Positions 7,149 to 14,805 of a stretch of DNA of 20,585 nucleotides are shown one piece after another (position 1 is the first letter of the stretch; each line of letters starts with the position of its first letter). The stretch spans positions 1 through 20,585 of the forward strand of contig CAYQUV010000013.1 of the NCBI GenBank assembly GCA_964421005.1, read 5' to 3'. Source of the DNA: CAYQUV01 sp964421005 (GTDB lineage Bacteria > Patescibacteriota > Minisyncoccia > Minisyncoccales > CG1-02-41-26). The translations under genes were made by a program, and so were the position numbers. Under the pieces are notes generated by a model, which worked only from the letters and a program-made list of their open reading frames with translations, did no database searches and had not been told where the DNA came from.

Positions 7149-8030
7149 TCAATATTTAATCTCTTTTAAAAAATCTTTCAGCTCTTTGCCGAATTCCGGA
7201 TGTTTCAACAGAAGATAAAGATTTGATTTGAACCAATCAATTTTTTTGCCGCATTCAAGCCATCTTCCCGAAATCTCGTAACCGTAAATCATTTTGCCGT
7301 TTTCAATCATTAAATTCAACGCCTCTGCCAAAATAATTTCGCCTTTTTCATTTTCTTTTGTTTTCTTCAAATAGTTAAAAATTTCAGGCGTTAAAATATA
7401 TCTTCCGACAATTGCCAGGTCAGATGGAGCTCCGGCAGGAGAAGGTTTTTCTCTAATCCCTTTGATTTTAAAAAGATTGTTGGCGATTTTCTCAACTGAA
7501 ACTATCCCGTAAGAAGAAACATTTTCTTTTGGTACCCGCTTCAAACCAATAACCGGCTTTTGAGAGGTCTCAAAAATATCTTTTAATTGAGCCAAAGGAG
7601 GAGTTTTGCTTTCAAATACATCGTCGGGGAACATAACCGCAAATCCCTCTTTTTTAATGTAATTTTTTGCCCTCATTACGGCATCTCCGTCCCCTTTTGG
7701 AAATGGTTGAAAAACAAAAGAGAAAGAGAGGTTTTCAAACTCTTTCTCTTTCTCTTTGATTAGTTTCAGTTTTTCTTTTCTTGCGTTGTTTTTTTCTAAA
7801 ATATTTTCAATTTTTTTATTTCTTTTGAAATAATCCAGAATAACTTCTTTTGATTTTCGCAAAACAAAAATTATCTGAGATATATCAGAATCTTTTGCTT
7901 CTCTAACCGTAAAATCAATTATAGGGACATCGGTCAAGGGCAGAAGTTCTTTTGCCAGAACCTTGCTCAAAGGTAAAAATCTTGTCCCTAAACCAGCAGC
8001 TGGAATAATTGTTTTTTTAATATCCAACAT
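7149..8030 (-). CDS. galU: UTP-glucose-1-phosphate uridylyltransferase
   Basis: The 293-residue nucleotidyltransferase would make UDP-glucose from glucose-1-phosphate and UTP for surface glycans. The N-terminal signature AAGLGTRFLP is at residues 11-20, with Lys28 in AKELLP, the metal/nucleotide PDDVF at 135-139, SSYGIV at 172-177, and the sugar-binding EKPSPAGAPSDLAIVGRY at 194-211. The motif usually reading GLGHAV is GDGDAV (113-118), and the usual DxG near the C-terminus is ECG (259-261), so sugar or base preference could differ. The start ATG lies 9 bases after the FtsZ stop, consistent with an operon. The stop is TGA, with a second in-frame stop (TAA) two codons later. Confidence 0.9.
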   Translation of the reverse strand: MLDIKKTIIPAAGLGTRFLPLSKVLAKELLPLTDVPIIDFTVREAKDSDISQIIFVLRKSKEVILDYFKRNKKIENILEKNNARKEKLKLIKEKEKEFENLSFSFVFQPFPKGDGDAVMRAKNYIKKEGFAVMFPDDVFESKTPPLAQLKDIFETSQKPVIGLKRVPKENVSSYGIVSVEKIANNLFKIKGIREKPSPAGAPSDLAIVGRYILTPEIFNYLKKTKENEKGEIILAEALNLMIENGKMIYGYEISGRWLECGKKIDWFKSNLYLLLKHPEFGKELKDFLKEIKY

Positions 8031-8039
8031 TTTATTAAT

Positions 8040-9461
8040 TTATTCTATTTTTCTTCTCAAAAATGACGGAATTTCCCAATCTTCTTCGCCAAACCATTCT
8101 TTCTCTTTTTCTTCCTCTTCGGCTTTTTTAACTTCAAGAGCCGACCTTCTAATTTTAATTTTCTTTTTCTTCTCTAAGGGAGGTTTTGCTTTTTTCTTTC
8201 CAACATTTTTTTTCTTTTTTTCAGGTTCTGCTCTTTTCTCTTTTTCCTCTTTTTCTTTTTTTTCTTCTTTTTCAATAAAATTTTCGCCCACCACCAAAGA
8301 GGTAATCTTGATTTTTTTGCCAAGTTTAGGGTTATAAGAAATTCCGAAAATAATCTTTGCTTTTGGATTCAAACTGGAAATTTCTTCGGCTATTTTCTCT
8401 ACTTCTTTTAATTTTAAATCTCGGCTGGCAGAAATGTTAAATAATATTTTTTTAATTCTCGGAGGAGAAATAAAAAATGGATTTTCAAAATGTTCTTTTA
8501 AAGCGTCTTCTGCCCTGTTCTGTCCCTGGGCCACTCCTCTTCCAAATGAAACTGCCTGACCTTTTCCTTTTAAAATTGTCCGTAAATCGGCAAAATCAAT
8601 ATTAATGATTCCAATCTGAGAGAGCATTTCAATCAAATCCCGGAGATAATCAATTAAAATCTGATTCATTAAAGAGAGAGACTTTTTTAGGGAAATTTTT
8701 TTCTCGGCCTGTTTTAAAATTTCTTCGTTAGGCAAAACAATCGTCCCCGAAAGATTTTCTTTTAATTCTTTTAAACTGTTTAAAGCAATCTTTTCCTTCT
8801 TTTCACCTTCAAAACTGAAAGGTAAAGTGAAAATTCCGATAGATAATTTTTTTTCTTCTTTTAAAGCTTGACTGAAAGCAATTGAAGCACCGGAACTTAC
8901 TCCTCCGCCAAGACAGCTTATCAAAATTACTAAATCAACGTCCTGAAAAATTTTTTTAATTTTATCTTTTGAATTTTGAGCTGCCATCAATCCGAGCTCC
9001 GGATTCATTCCTGTTCCCCAACCTCTTGTTAATTCCTGACCGAAAGGAAAAACTCTCACTCCGGGAGGCCTGCGTTTAAAGCTTCTTTGGTCGGTATCGG
9101 CAATTAAAAAACTAATTCCTTTCAAATTCCGAGCTATTTCATTAATAATAGAAGAAGCTCCCCCACCAACACCGATAATCTGAATTTTAATCCTTTGAGA
9201 TTTAAATAAATCTTTTTCCTTTTTCAAAGGTTTCAAACCCGTTTTGGAAGAAATTTTTTTTGTCGGCTTTTTTTCCAGCTTCTTTGCCGGCTTCCTAACC
9301 AATTTCTTCGCTGACTTCCCTGCCGGCTTCTCTGCCGGTTTTTTTGCCGATTTCTTTGTTTGTTTCTTTGTCGGTTTTGCCGGGGTGAAGCTTTTCCTTA
9401 AAACCGATTTCTTTTTTTCAGTTCTTTTCTTTTTTTGTTTTTTGTTCTTTTTTTGAGCCAT
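8040..9461 (-). CDS. ftsZ: Divergent FtsZ with lysine-rich N-terminal extension and FtsZ C-terminal peptide
   Basis: A 473-residue protein in three parts. Residues 1-90 are a Lys/Pro/Ala-rich tail of histone-H1 character (repeats like KPAKK and KPAGKSAKK). Residues 91-395 are a tubulin/FtsZ GTPase: IQIIGVGGGASSIINEI, TRGWGTGMNPELG, PFSFEG (215-220), and the T7 synergy loop NIDFADL with Asn287, Asp289 and Asp292 all kept. The GTP-binding signature GGGTGTG is altered to GGGVSSG (185-191). After a charged Lys/Glu linker, the C-terminus DWEIPSFLRRK (461-471) matches the conserved FtsZ peptide that binds FtsA, SepF or ZipA. Keeping the T7 loop and tail peptide argues for a working division protein that may bind GTP in a modified way. 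It follows the cohesin operon by 47 bases and precedes galU. Confidence 0.88.
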   Translation of the reverse strand: MAQKKNKKQKKKRTEKKKSVLRKSFTPAKPTKKQTKKSAKKPAEKPAGKSAKKLVRKPAKKLEKKPTKKISSKTGLKPLKKEKDLFKSQRIKIQIIGVGGGASSIINEIARNLKGISFLIADTDQRSFKRRPPGVRVFPFGQELTRGWGTGMNPELGLMAAQNSKDKIKKIFQDVDLVILISCLGGGVSSGASIAFSQALKEEKKLSIGIFTLPFSFEGEKKEKIALNSLKELKENLSGTIVLPNEEILKQAEKKISLKKSLSLMNQILIDYLRDLIEMLSQIGIINIDFADLRTILKGKGQAVSFGRGVAQGQNRAEDALKEHFENPFFISPPRIKKILFNISASRDLKLKEVEKIAEEISSLNPKAKIIFGISYNPKLGKKIKITSLVVGENFIEKEEKKEKEEKEKRAEPEKKKKNVGKKKAKPPLEKKKKIKIRRSALEVKKAEEEEKEKEWFGEEDWEIPSFLRRKIE

Positions 9462-9508
9462 ATTCTAAAATTTTAACTCAATTAAAATAAATTTCAACAT
9501 CTCCCGCT

Positions 9509-11269
9509 TTAACCAAAAGGTTTTTTCAATACTTTCTCAATGTCTTGAATTTCTTCAGTCACGGTCTTTTCGGCTTTTTCTAAAATATCCATAAATTCTT
9601 TACGGAGTTTTTCCTCTTTGGGGCTCAACCCGGGTTTGCGGTCAAGATATTCAATCTTCTTTTCTATTTCTTTTTTCAAATCATCAAAAGCGCTTTTTAA
9701 ACTATCGGCTGCTTCCTTAGTTTCTTTTTTCAATTTTCTAAGCCTCAAGAAAATGAAGATTATTCCCGTACCCGCAATCAAAACAATCAAAATTATTAAA
9801 ACCCAAAGCAAAGTCCAGTAACCGATAATTAAAGGACCGATTGAAATACCAGCCAGAATTACTTTCACCTGATATTCCGGGGAAGGATAACTGACCGCTC
9901 CTCTTTTATCCCGGCTTTGGGCTGAAATCAGATAATTGCCCGACTTAAAGAGTTCATCGGTAGAAAATAACCAGTTCCCATCTTTGTTGCTTTCCACCTC
10001 CCAGGTTTTTATCAATTTTCCGTCTTTTTTGAAAGATATAATCACAGTCACCTCAAAAGGAGCGGCTCCCTCAAGATAAAATATTTCTTCACCCGATTTG
10101 TAAATTTCCGGATAAACCAAAATCTCGGGCGAAGGAATTGATTCAATATCCAACAAAGCTGATGATTCTCTGCTGTTGCCGGCTTTATCAAACGCTTTAA
10201 CTAAAATCTGGTAGGAACCCGGAGATTGAAGGGGAAGCCGGAAAGAATTAATTTCAGCCGGAGTTAAAGAAATTATTTCGCCATCGCCAATTTTTACCTC
10301 GTAATGGCTTATGCCCGAAAGGTTATCTTTGGCTTCAAAATAGAGAAGCGGACGAGGATTTGTGGAATCCCCTTCATTGTCTATAACTATTTCAAAAGGA
10401 TTCGGAGAAACGGTGTCAATCTGAACCTTGAAATGAGATGTTCCGCTCCAGCCAAATTCATTTTTAACTCTCAAATGAAAATACCAGATACCATCTTCCA
10501 CATCTTTGAAACTCATGGAATTTATTATTTCTTCGGTTACAATTTGCGGAGCAGTATATGGCTGGCGGTCAAACTGCATGGCAAGAGCAATAATATCCTG
10601 GGAAACTTCCCATTGAAATTCCGGTTCAGGATTTTGGTACCAGAAATCTTCATTAGGATGGGTCGGAGAGGAAATTTTCGGAGGAGAAGGAACTTTAACA
10701 ACTTCGGGAACAACTTCGGGCGGAAATTCGGTAATTGAAAAAGTTGCCCCTCGAACAGAACTTAAAATATCCGTGCCTCTGCCGTCAGCGGCTAAAACTT
10801 TAGCTTGAGATAAAAGAACTTTTGCTTCTCCGATTTTTTTTGCTCTAAAATTGACAGAAAAAATAACACCCTCTCCGGTAAATCCTCCCGGCACTCCCCC
10901 CNNNNNNNNNNAACTGATTTCTCCTTTAGAATTTGAAAAAACCGGTTCCTCGGGCCAGAGTTTGAATATAGAGTTTTGTTTGGAAACACTCTTCACTTCC
11001 AGTATATCCCGGGGGAACAAAACCTTGGCTTCGGCGGCATTAATCGCGGCACCATTGCTGTCTGTTTTTATTTTAACCCGAAAGGTGCTGCCAACTTGAT
11101 ATTGGCCGCTGGCCGGACTTAAAAACAAAGATGCTTCAGCTGCTCTTGCTGCCAGAGGTAACCCGGCAACAAATGCCGATATTAAAGTGAGCACTATCAA
11201 TAAAATTTTAGTGTTTATCGGTCCGGGATTAGTTTTATTTAGCAGATTGTAGAGCAGATTATTAATCAT
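9509..11269 (-). CDS. Membrane-anchored cohesin-like/Ig-like surface protein D (contains assembly gap)
   Basis: About 586 residues: signal peptide to about 43 (AARA|AEA), cohesin-like domain (about 45-180; SPASGQYQVGSTFRVKI, then AAEAKVLFPRDILEV), an Ig-like domain opening with THPNEDFWY and holding GIWYFHLRVK, a second Ig-like domain (SGISHYEVK, AFDKAGN), a third Ig-like domain found only in this paralogue (about 378-475), one membrane helix (about 484-508) and a 78-residue charged coiled-coil tail in the cytoplasm. Ten Ns interrupt the cohesin domain at 10902-10911, but the frame is open on both sides. Its ATG overlaps the TGA of paralogue C by ATGA, so translation is probably coupled. Its likely role is a cell-surface receptor for a dockerin-bearing partner (inference); the long tail may link it to cytoplasmic proteins. 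Confidence 0.8.
   Translation of the reverse strand: MINNLLYNLLNKTNPGPINTKILLIVLTLISAFVAGLPLAARAAEASLFLSPASGQYQVGSTFRVKIKTDSNGAAINAAEAKVLFPRDILEVKSVSKQNSIFKLWPEEPVFSNSKGEISXXXXGGVPGGFTGEGVIFSVNFRAKKIGEAKVLLSQAKVLAADGRGTDILSSVRGATFSITEFPPEVVPEVVKVPSPPKISSPTHPNEDFWYQNPEPEFQWEVSQDIIALAMQFDRQPYTAPQIVTEEIINSMSFKDVEDGIWYFHLRVKNEFGWSGTSHFKVQIDTVSPNPFEIVIDNEGDSTNPRPLLYFEAKDNLSGISHYEVKIGDGEIISLTPAEINSFRLPLQSPGSYQILVKAFDKAGNSRESSALLDIESIPSPEILVYPEIYKSGEEIFYLEGAAPFEVTVIISFKKDGKLIKTWEVESNKDGNWLFSTDELFKSGNYLISAQSRDKRGAVSYPSPEYQVKVILAGISIGPLIIGYWTLLWVLIILIVLIAGTGIIFIFLRLRKLKKETKEAADSLKSAFDDLKKEIEKKIEYLDRKPGLSPKEEKLRKEFMDILEKAEKTVTEEIQDIEKVLKKPFG
10902..10911. other. Assembly gap of ten Ns inside cohesin gene D
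   Basis: Ten undetermined bases follow a run of six cytosines. They fall where paralogues encode (F/I)xFxGG(V/I)P. The reading frame continues across, but four unknown codons are two more than the paralogue motif would need, so the N count is probably a placeholder rather than a measured length. Confidence 0.97.
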
Positions 11270-12588
11270 TTGATTTCCTTTACTTTTACTTTTATTTTCT
11301 TTCCGTCTTCTTTTAATTTCCTTTCTCTTTGTCTTAATTTCTGTTTAACTCCCTCCCGAACTCTTTTTTGTTTTTTCAACCAGCGGATCAAAACAAAGGC
11401 AACCAAAATCAGAATTAAAATAACAGCCAGAATAATCAGCCACCAGGACAAAAATATTTCAAAAAGGTAAATTCCTTCTCTGGTCAGACCGATTCCTTTG
11501 GGAATAATCTTAATCTTTACCGATTCGTCCCGCCAATTGCCGGCTTTGTCAAAAGCCCTAACTACGATCATATATTTACCTACTTCAAGAGCCGGCAATT
11601 TATAGGGACTTGCCGCTTCAATAAAAAAGGAAATTTCCCTGTCTTCACGGCCGGGAGTAATATCAATTACTTTGATTTCAAAATGGTCAAATCCCGACAA
11701 AGCATCGGTGGTGATAAAGGAAACAACGGGCTGGGAAAGAGAAGTTTCCGGAGAAGGACTTACTTCAATTTGAAAGGAGGCGGGAGAAGTGGAATCAATC
11801 CGGACTAAATAATGACTGGTTCCTCCCCAAACATCGGCTTTTTTTGCTTTGACATGAAAATACCAAATTCCGTCTTCCAGGCCGGTAAAAGATATTGATG
11901 TTCCATCCCCTTCTGAAATATTGTCCGGAATTCCCTGAGGGTCAAAATCTAAACTGAAACTAAAATCAGTTACCCCTTCTTCTTTTTCCCAGCTGAAAGT
12001 AGGATTATTATTTTTGTACCATTTATTCTGGTCGGGATGAGTGGAAGAGAAAACTTTTGGTCCCTCGGGAGGGGGAATGCGAAGGGTGTAAACTCCCCTT
12101 CCTCTGGAAGTTAAAATATCAGTTCCTTTTCCGTCATCTAAAAGGACCCTTGAAGAATCTGAAAATAAAATAGTCGTTTCACCGGGATCTATCGCGCGGA
12201 AAGTAATGGTTGAAATCAAACCGGCAGAAGTATTAATTCCCGGAGAGGGTATTCCTCCCTGAAAAGAAGCCGTTCCTTCAATATTGGAGTAAGTCGGCTG
12301 GGAAACCCAAACTGAAATAAAAGATTTTCCGGCAGTCGGGGAAGCTATCTGAAGTTTTGTTGGGTCAAATTTTAAATCTGCCTGAACAGCATTAACGTTT
12401 TCTCCTCCTGTATTAAGGAAAATGGAAACATCAAAAGTACTGCCGACATAAAAAGTGCCCGAATTTGGTGAAAAATACAAAGAAGCCCCTGCCGCTTTTG
12501 CGGTTAAAGGCAAAACCAAACCAATCAATAAAAACAAAAGAAAGAATCCGGACCAATTTATGTAAAATTTATTATTTTTATAATTCAC
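11266..12588 (-). CDS. Membrane-anchored cohesin-like/Ig-like surface protein C
   Basis: A 440-residue paralogue: signal peptide to about 32 (LTAKA|AGAS), cohesin-like domain about 35-165 (YFSPNSGTFYVGSTFDVSI, then VQADLKFDPTKL, then ASFQGGIPSPG and LISTITFRA), an Ig-like domain marked by STHPDQNKWY and GIWYFHVKAKK, a second one marked by SGFDHFEIK and AFDKAGN, a membrane helix (about 380-402) and a basic 37-residue cytoplasmic tail. The start is GTG at 12586-12588; no ATG lies near the signal peptide. The previous (pseudo)gene ends 33 bases before it and its own TGA overlaps the ATG of paralogue D. The cohesin call rests on strand-pattern motifs (hydrophobic-x-FDP-x-L and G-x-L-xx-I-x-F), not on a database search. 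Confidence 0.8.
   Translation of the reverse strand: MNYKNNKFYINWSGFFLLFLLIGLVLPLTAKAAGASLYFSPNSGTFYVGSTFDVSIFLNTGGENVNAVQADLKFDPTKLQIASPTAGKSFISVWVSQPTYSNIEGTASFQGGIPSPGINTSAGLISTITFRAIDPGETTILFSDSSRVLLDDGKGTDILTSRGRGVYTLRIPPPEGPKVFSSTHPDQNKWYKNNNPTFSWEKEEGVTDFSFSLDFDPQGIPDNISEGDGTSISFTGLEDGIWYFHVKAKKADVWGGTSHYLVRIDSTSPASFQIEVSPSPETSLSQPVVSFITTDALSGFDHFEIKVIDITPGREDREISFFIEAASPYKLPALEVGKYMIVVRAFDKAGNWRDESVKIKIIPKGIGLTREGIYLFEIFLSWWLIILAVILILILVAFVLIRWLKKQKRVREGVKQKLRQRERKLKEDGKKIKVKVKEIK
12013..12042. repeat. 30-base segment identical to 14194-14223
   Basis: This stretch of cohesin gene C encodes the THPDQNKWYK motif and is identical base for base to 14194-14223 in gene A, although flanking DNA has diverged. 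It marks recent gene conversion or strong constraint between paralogues, and could seed recombination across the array. Confidence 0.8.
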
Positions 12589-12621
12589 AATTTAGTATTT
12601 TCTTTTTTACCTTTTAATCGC

Positions 12622-13594
12622 TCAACCAATCTTTCTTCTTATTTTTTTGGCTCCTTCTTCTAAAAATCTCATTTCTTTAATTCTTCTTTCCAATTTTCTG
12701 ATATCTTCAATTCCTTTCTCTGCTTCTTTAACTTCCCTTTTGAGTTTAACCCTCATTGTTTCGCTTTTTCTTTTAATAATTTTCAATATCGGATAACCAC
12801 CTATCAACAAAATAATTCCTATTAAAAAATAGACAATTATCCAGGGAACAAACACTCCTTTAAGTTGAACTCCCCCGCTAACTATAACAAAAGGAGGACC
12901 GAATACTCTTACTCCAATTTTCTGTTCCCGGAAATTTCAAACCCTATCAAAAGCTCTAATTAAAACTGTGAATGTTCCCCTTTTTTCCGTAGTTAACCGA
13001 AAAGGGCTTTTCTCTCTTGTCCATCTCGATAAAATTACATCTTCGGGATTTAAGAATTCGGTGATCCTAGTCTCATAATGGTCAATTCAGGATAAATTAT
13101 CATCTGTCTCAAAATAAATTAATGAATAATCACCCCGGGTAAAACTGAAAGGTTCCAAGTAGGGCTCAAATTCTTCGGGAGGGATCCTGTCAATTTTTAT
13201 TCTGAAATGGCTTGTTCCTCCCCAGACATCGCCTTTTTTGGCTTTTAAACGGAAGTATTGGATGCCATCTCCAATTCTCTCAAAAGAAGCAAAACTGGAT
13301 TTCGTGTCAACTGTATTGTCGGTTTCTCATAAGGGTTATCATGCTCTCTGCCGCTGATATTTCTTTTGTAGGAGTAATTACCTGCAATTTTTTGGGATCA
13401 AATTTCAAATCTGCCTAAACAACACTAACATCTTCACCTCCAGTGTTCAAAAATATTGAAACATCAAAAGTATTACCCACGGTAAAACTCTCCGTCTGTG
13501 GATAAATTGACAAAGAAGCTTCGCTGGCTTTGGCAAAAGATACAATACAAAAAGAAACTGTAAAGATGGCTAGAAATAAGAAAAGTTTTTTCAT
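12622..13594 (-). pseudogene. Decayed cohesin-like/Ig-like paralogue B
   Basis: This region encodes the same protein type as its neighbours but is broken. From ATG 13592-13594 come a signal peptide and NTFDVSIFLNTGGEDVSVV, then TAG (13415-13417) where paralogue C has Gln. After LQVITPTKE the rest of the cohesin domain and the THPDQNKWY start of the Ig domain are missing, with the junction near 13340-13350. A one-base frameshift near 13320 follows. The frame resumes as GIQYFRLKAKKGDVWGG, then has TGA codons at 13087-13089 and 12937-12939, both where paralogues have Gly (LSGxxHYE and AFDxAGN). The last 77 codons (12622-12855: membrane helix and coiled-coil tail) remain open. Its ATG overlaps the preceding stop (TAATG). 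It is closest to paralogue C. The open 3' part could still be expressed if re-initiated. Confidence 0.85.
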
Positions 13595-14766
13595 TATGCT
13601 GTCTTTTCTTTTTTTTCTTTTGTTTTTTCAGTTAATCTTTTGATAATCCACAAAATTATTCCCATTCCAATTAAAATAACAAGGAGTATAATTATATCTT
13701 TCCAGATTATTTTGAAAGGCGGTAGAATTTCTGCCAACCGTTCGTTTCCTGCTCTATCAACTGCCCGGACCGATATTTTACTTTTTAAACTCTGGTCTTC
13801 CAGCAAATAAGGGCTAACCGCTTTCTTAAAATCTCTTTTGCCTTCTTTAACTTCGTAATATTCAATACCGGAAGTTTTATCCTGACTGACAAAAACTAAA
13901 TATTTCTTTCCTTCAATTTCAGCAATCTGGGGTTGGAATTCTTCGGGAGGAGTGGAATCAATCATTGCTCTAAATCTTACCGCTGCTGACCAACCTTCGC
14001 CCGGCAATTTTTGTTTGAGAGTAAAATAGTAAATACCATCCTCCAATCCCTTGTATTCCATATCCCCGAGCCACATCAGTTCTCCTTCCGGCCTGTCCGG
14101 TATTTCGTCCGGCTCGTCCTGTGGGTCGTAGCTTAAAAGATAGCTGTATTCGGCTCCCTTAATTAAATCCCATTGTAAGTGCAACGTTGTTCCTTTGTAC
14201 CATTTATTCTGGTCGGGATGAGTTCTTGAAGAAATTATCGGCAACCCCGCTGGTCTCTCAATAATTCGGTAATTTCCCTCCCGAAAACTTAATTCGGCCG
14301 GTGTGCCAAGTCCATCATTTAATAAAACTTGGGAATTATCTTTAAAATTGAAGAAAGCGGCAGTAGGTTTGTTTATATCGGGAAGAACGCGTAAGGTAAC
14401 GGATACTAATTTGCCCCGTCCTTTAAACCCGTTAGGAACTCCCCCACTGAAACCAATCTCTCCGCTCTGATTGGAATAAAAAGGCTCTCTGGTCCAGAGG
14501 GTTAAAATAGAACCTCCTTTTCCTATATCGATTATTTCAAATTGATTTTGAGGAAATTTTAAATATCCTTCTACTGCATTTATTTCTTCATTCTCGGTAT
14601 CAACCATCAAAGAAATAATAAAACTCTCGTTTTGATAGACGGTTTCTTCTTGAGGAGAAAAATAAAGAGTTGCCGCCTTCACCGATGAAGCAACATAAAA
14701 CAAACAACAAGCAATAAGAATTAAAAATTGGGCTTTTAAAATTTTAAATGTTATAGAGTATTTCAT
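13594..14766 (-). CDS. Membrane-anchored cohesin-like/Ig-like surface protein A
   Basis: A 390-residue paralogue and the first cohesin gene after the dockerin gene (39 bases between them). It has a signal peptide to about 31 (SSVKA|ATLYFSP), a cohesin-like domain about 32-165 (VEGYLKFPQNQFEI, GEIGFSGGVPNGFKG, LVSVTLRV), an Ig-like domain opening with RTHPDQNKWY and holding GIYYFTLKQK, a second one with SGIEYYEVK and AVDRAGN, a membrane helix at about 353-375 and a short Lys/Glu tail. The tail is much shorter than those of C (37 residues) and D (78), so the paralogues mainly differ on the cytoplasmic side and in the number of Ig domains. It probably presents a cohesin outside the cell for the dockerin protein encoded just upstream (inference from co-location). 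Confidence 0.8.
   Translation of the reverse strand: MKYSITFKILKAQFLILIACCLFYVASSVKAATLYFSPQEETVYQNESFIISLMVDTENEEINAVEGYLKFPQNQFEIIDIGKGGSILTLWTREPFYSNQSGEIGFSGGVPNGFKGRGKLVSVTLRVLPDINKPTAAFFNFKDNSQVLLNDGLGTPAELSFREGNYRIIERPAGLPIISSRTHPDQNKWYKGTTLHLQWDLIKGAEYSYLLSYDPQDEPDEIPDRPEGELMWLGDMEYKGLEDGIYYFTLKQKLPGEGWSAAVRFRAMIDSTPPEEFQPQIAEIEGKKYLVFVSQDKTSGIEYYEVKEGKRDFKKAVSPYLLEDQSLKSKISVRAVDRAGNERLAEILPPFKIIWKDIIILLVILIGMGIILWIIKRLTEKTKEKKEKTA
14194..14223. repeat. 30-base segment identical to 12013-12042
   Basis: This is the copy in cohesin gene A of the identical segment in gene C. The equivalent region is exactly what pseudogene B, lying between them, has lost. Confidence 0.8.
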
Positions 14767-14805
14767 TTTTTGTTGATTTTATAAACCTGTTCTTGTTTCC
14801 TGTTT

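Noticed and set aside
9244..9456. Plus-strand frame rich in Phe
   Set aside because: It is the antisense of the Lys-rich FtsZ arm (AAA/AAG read as TTT/CTT), so the open frame is a by-product of composition.
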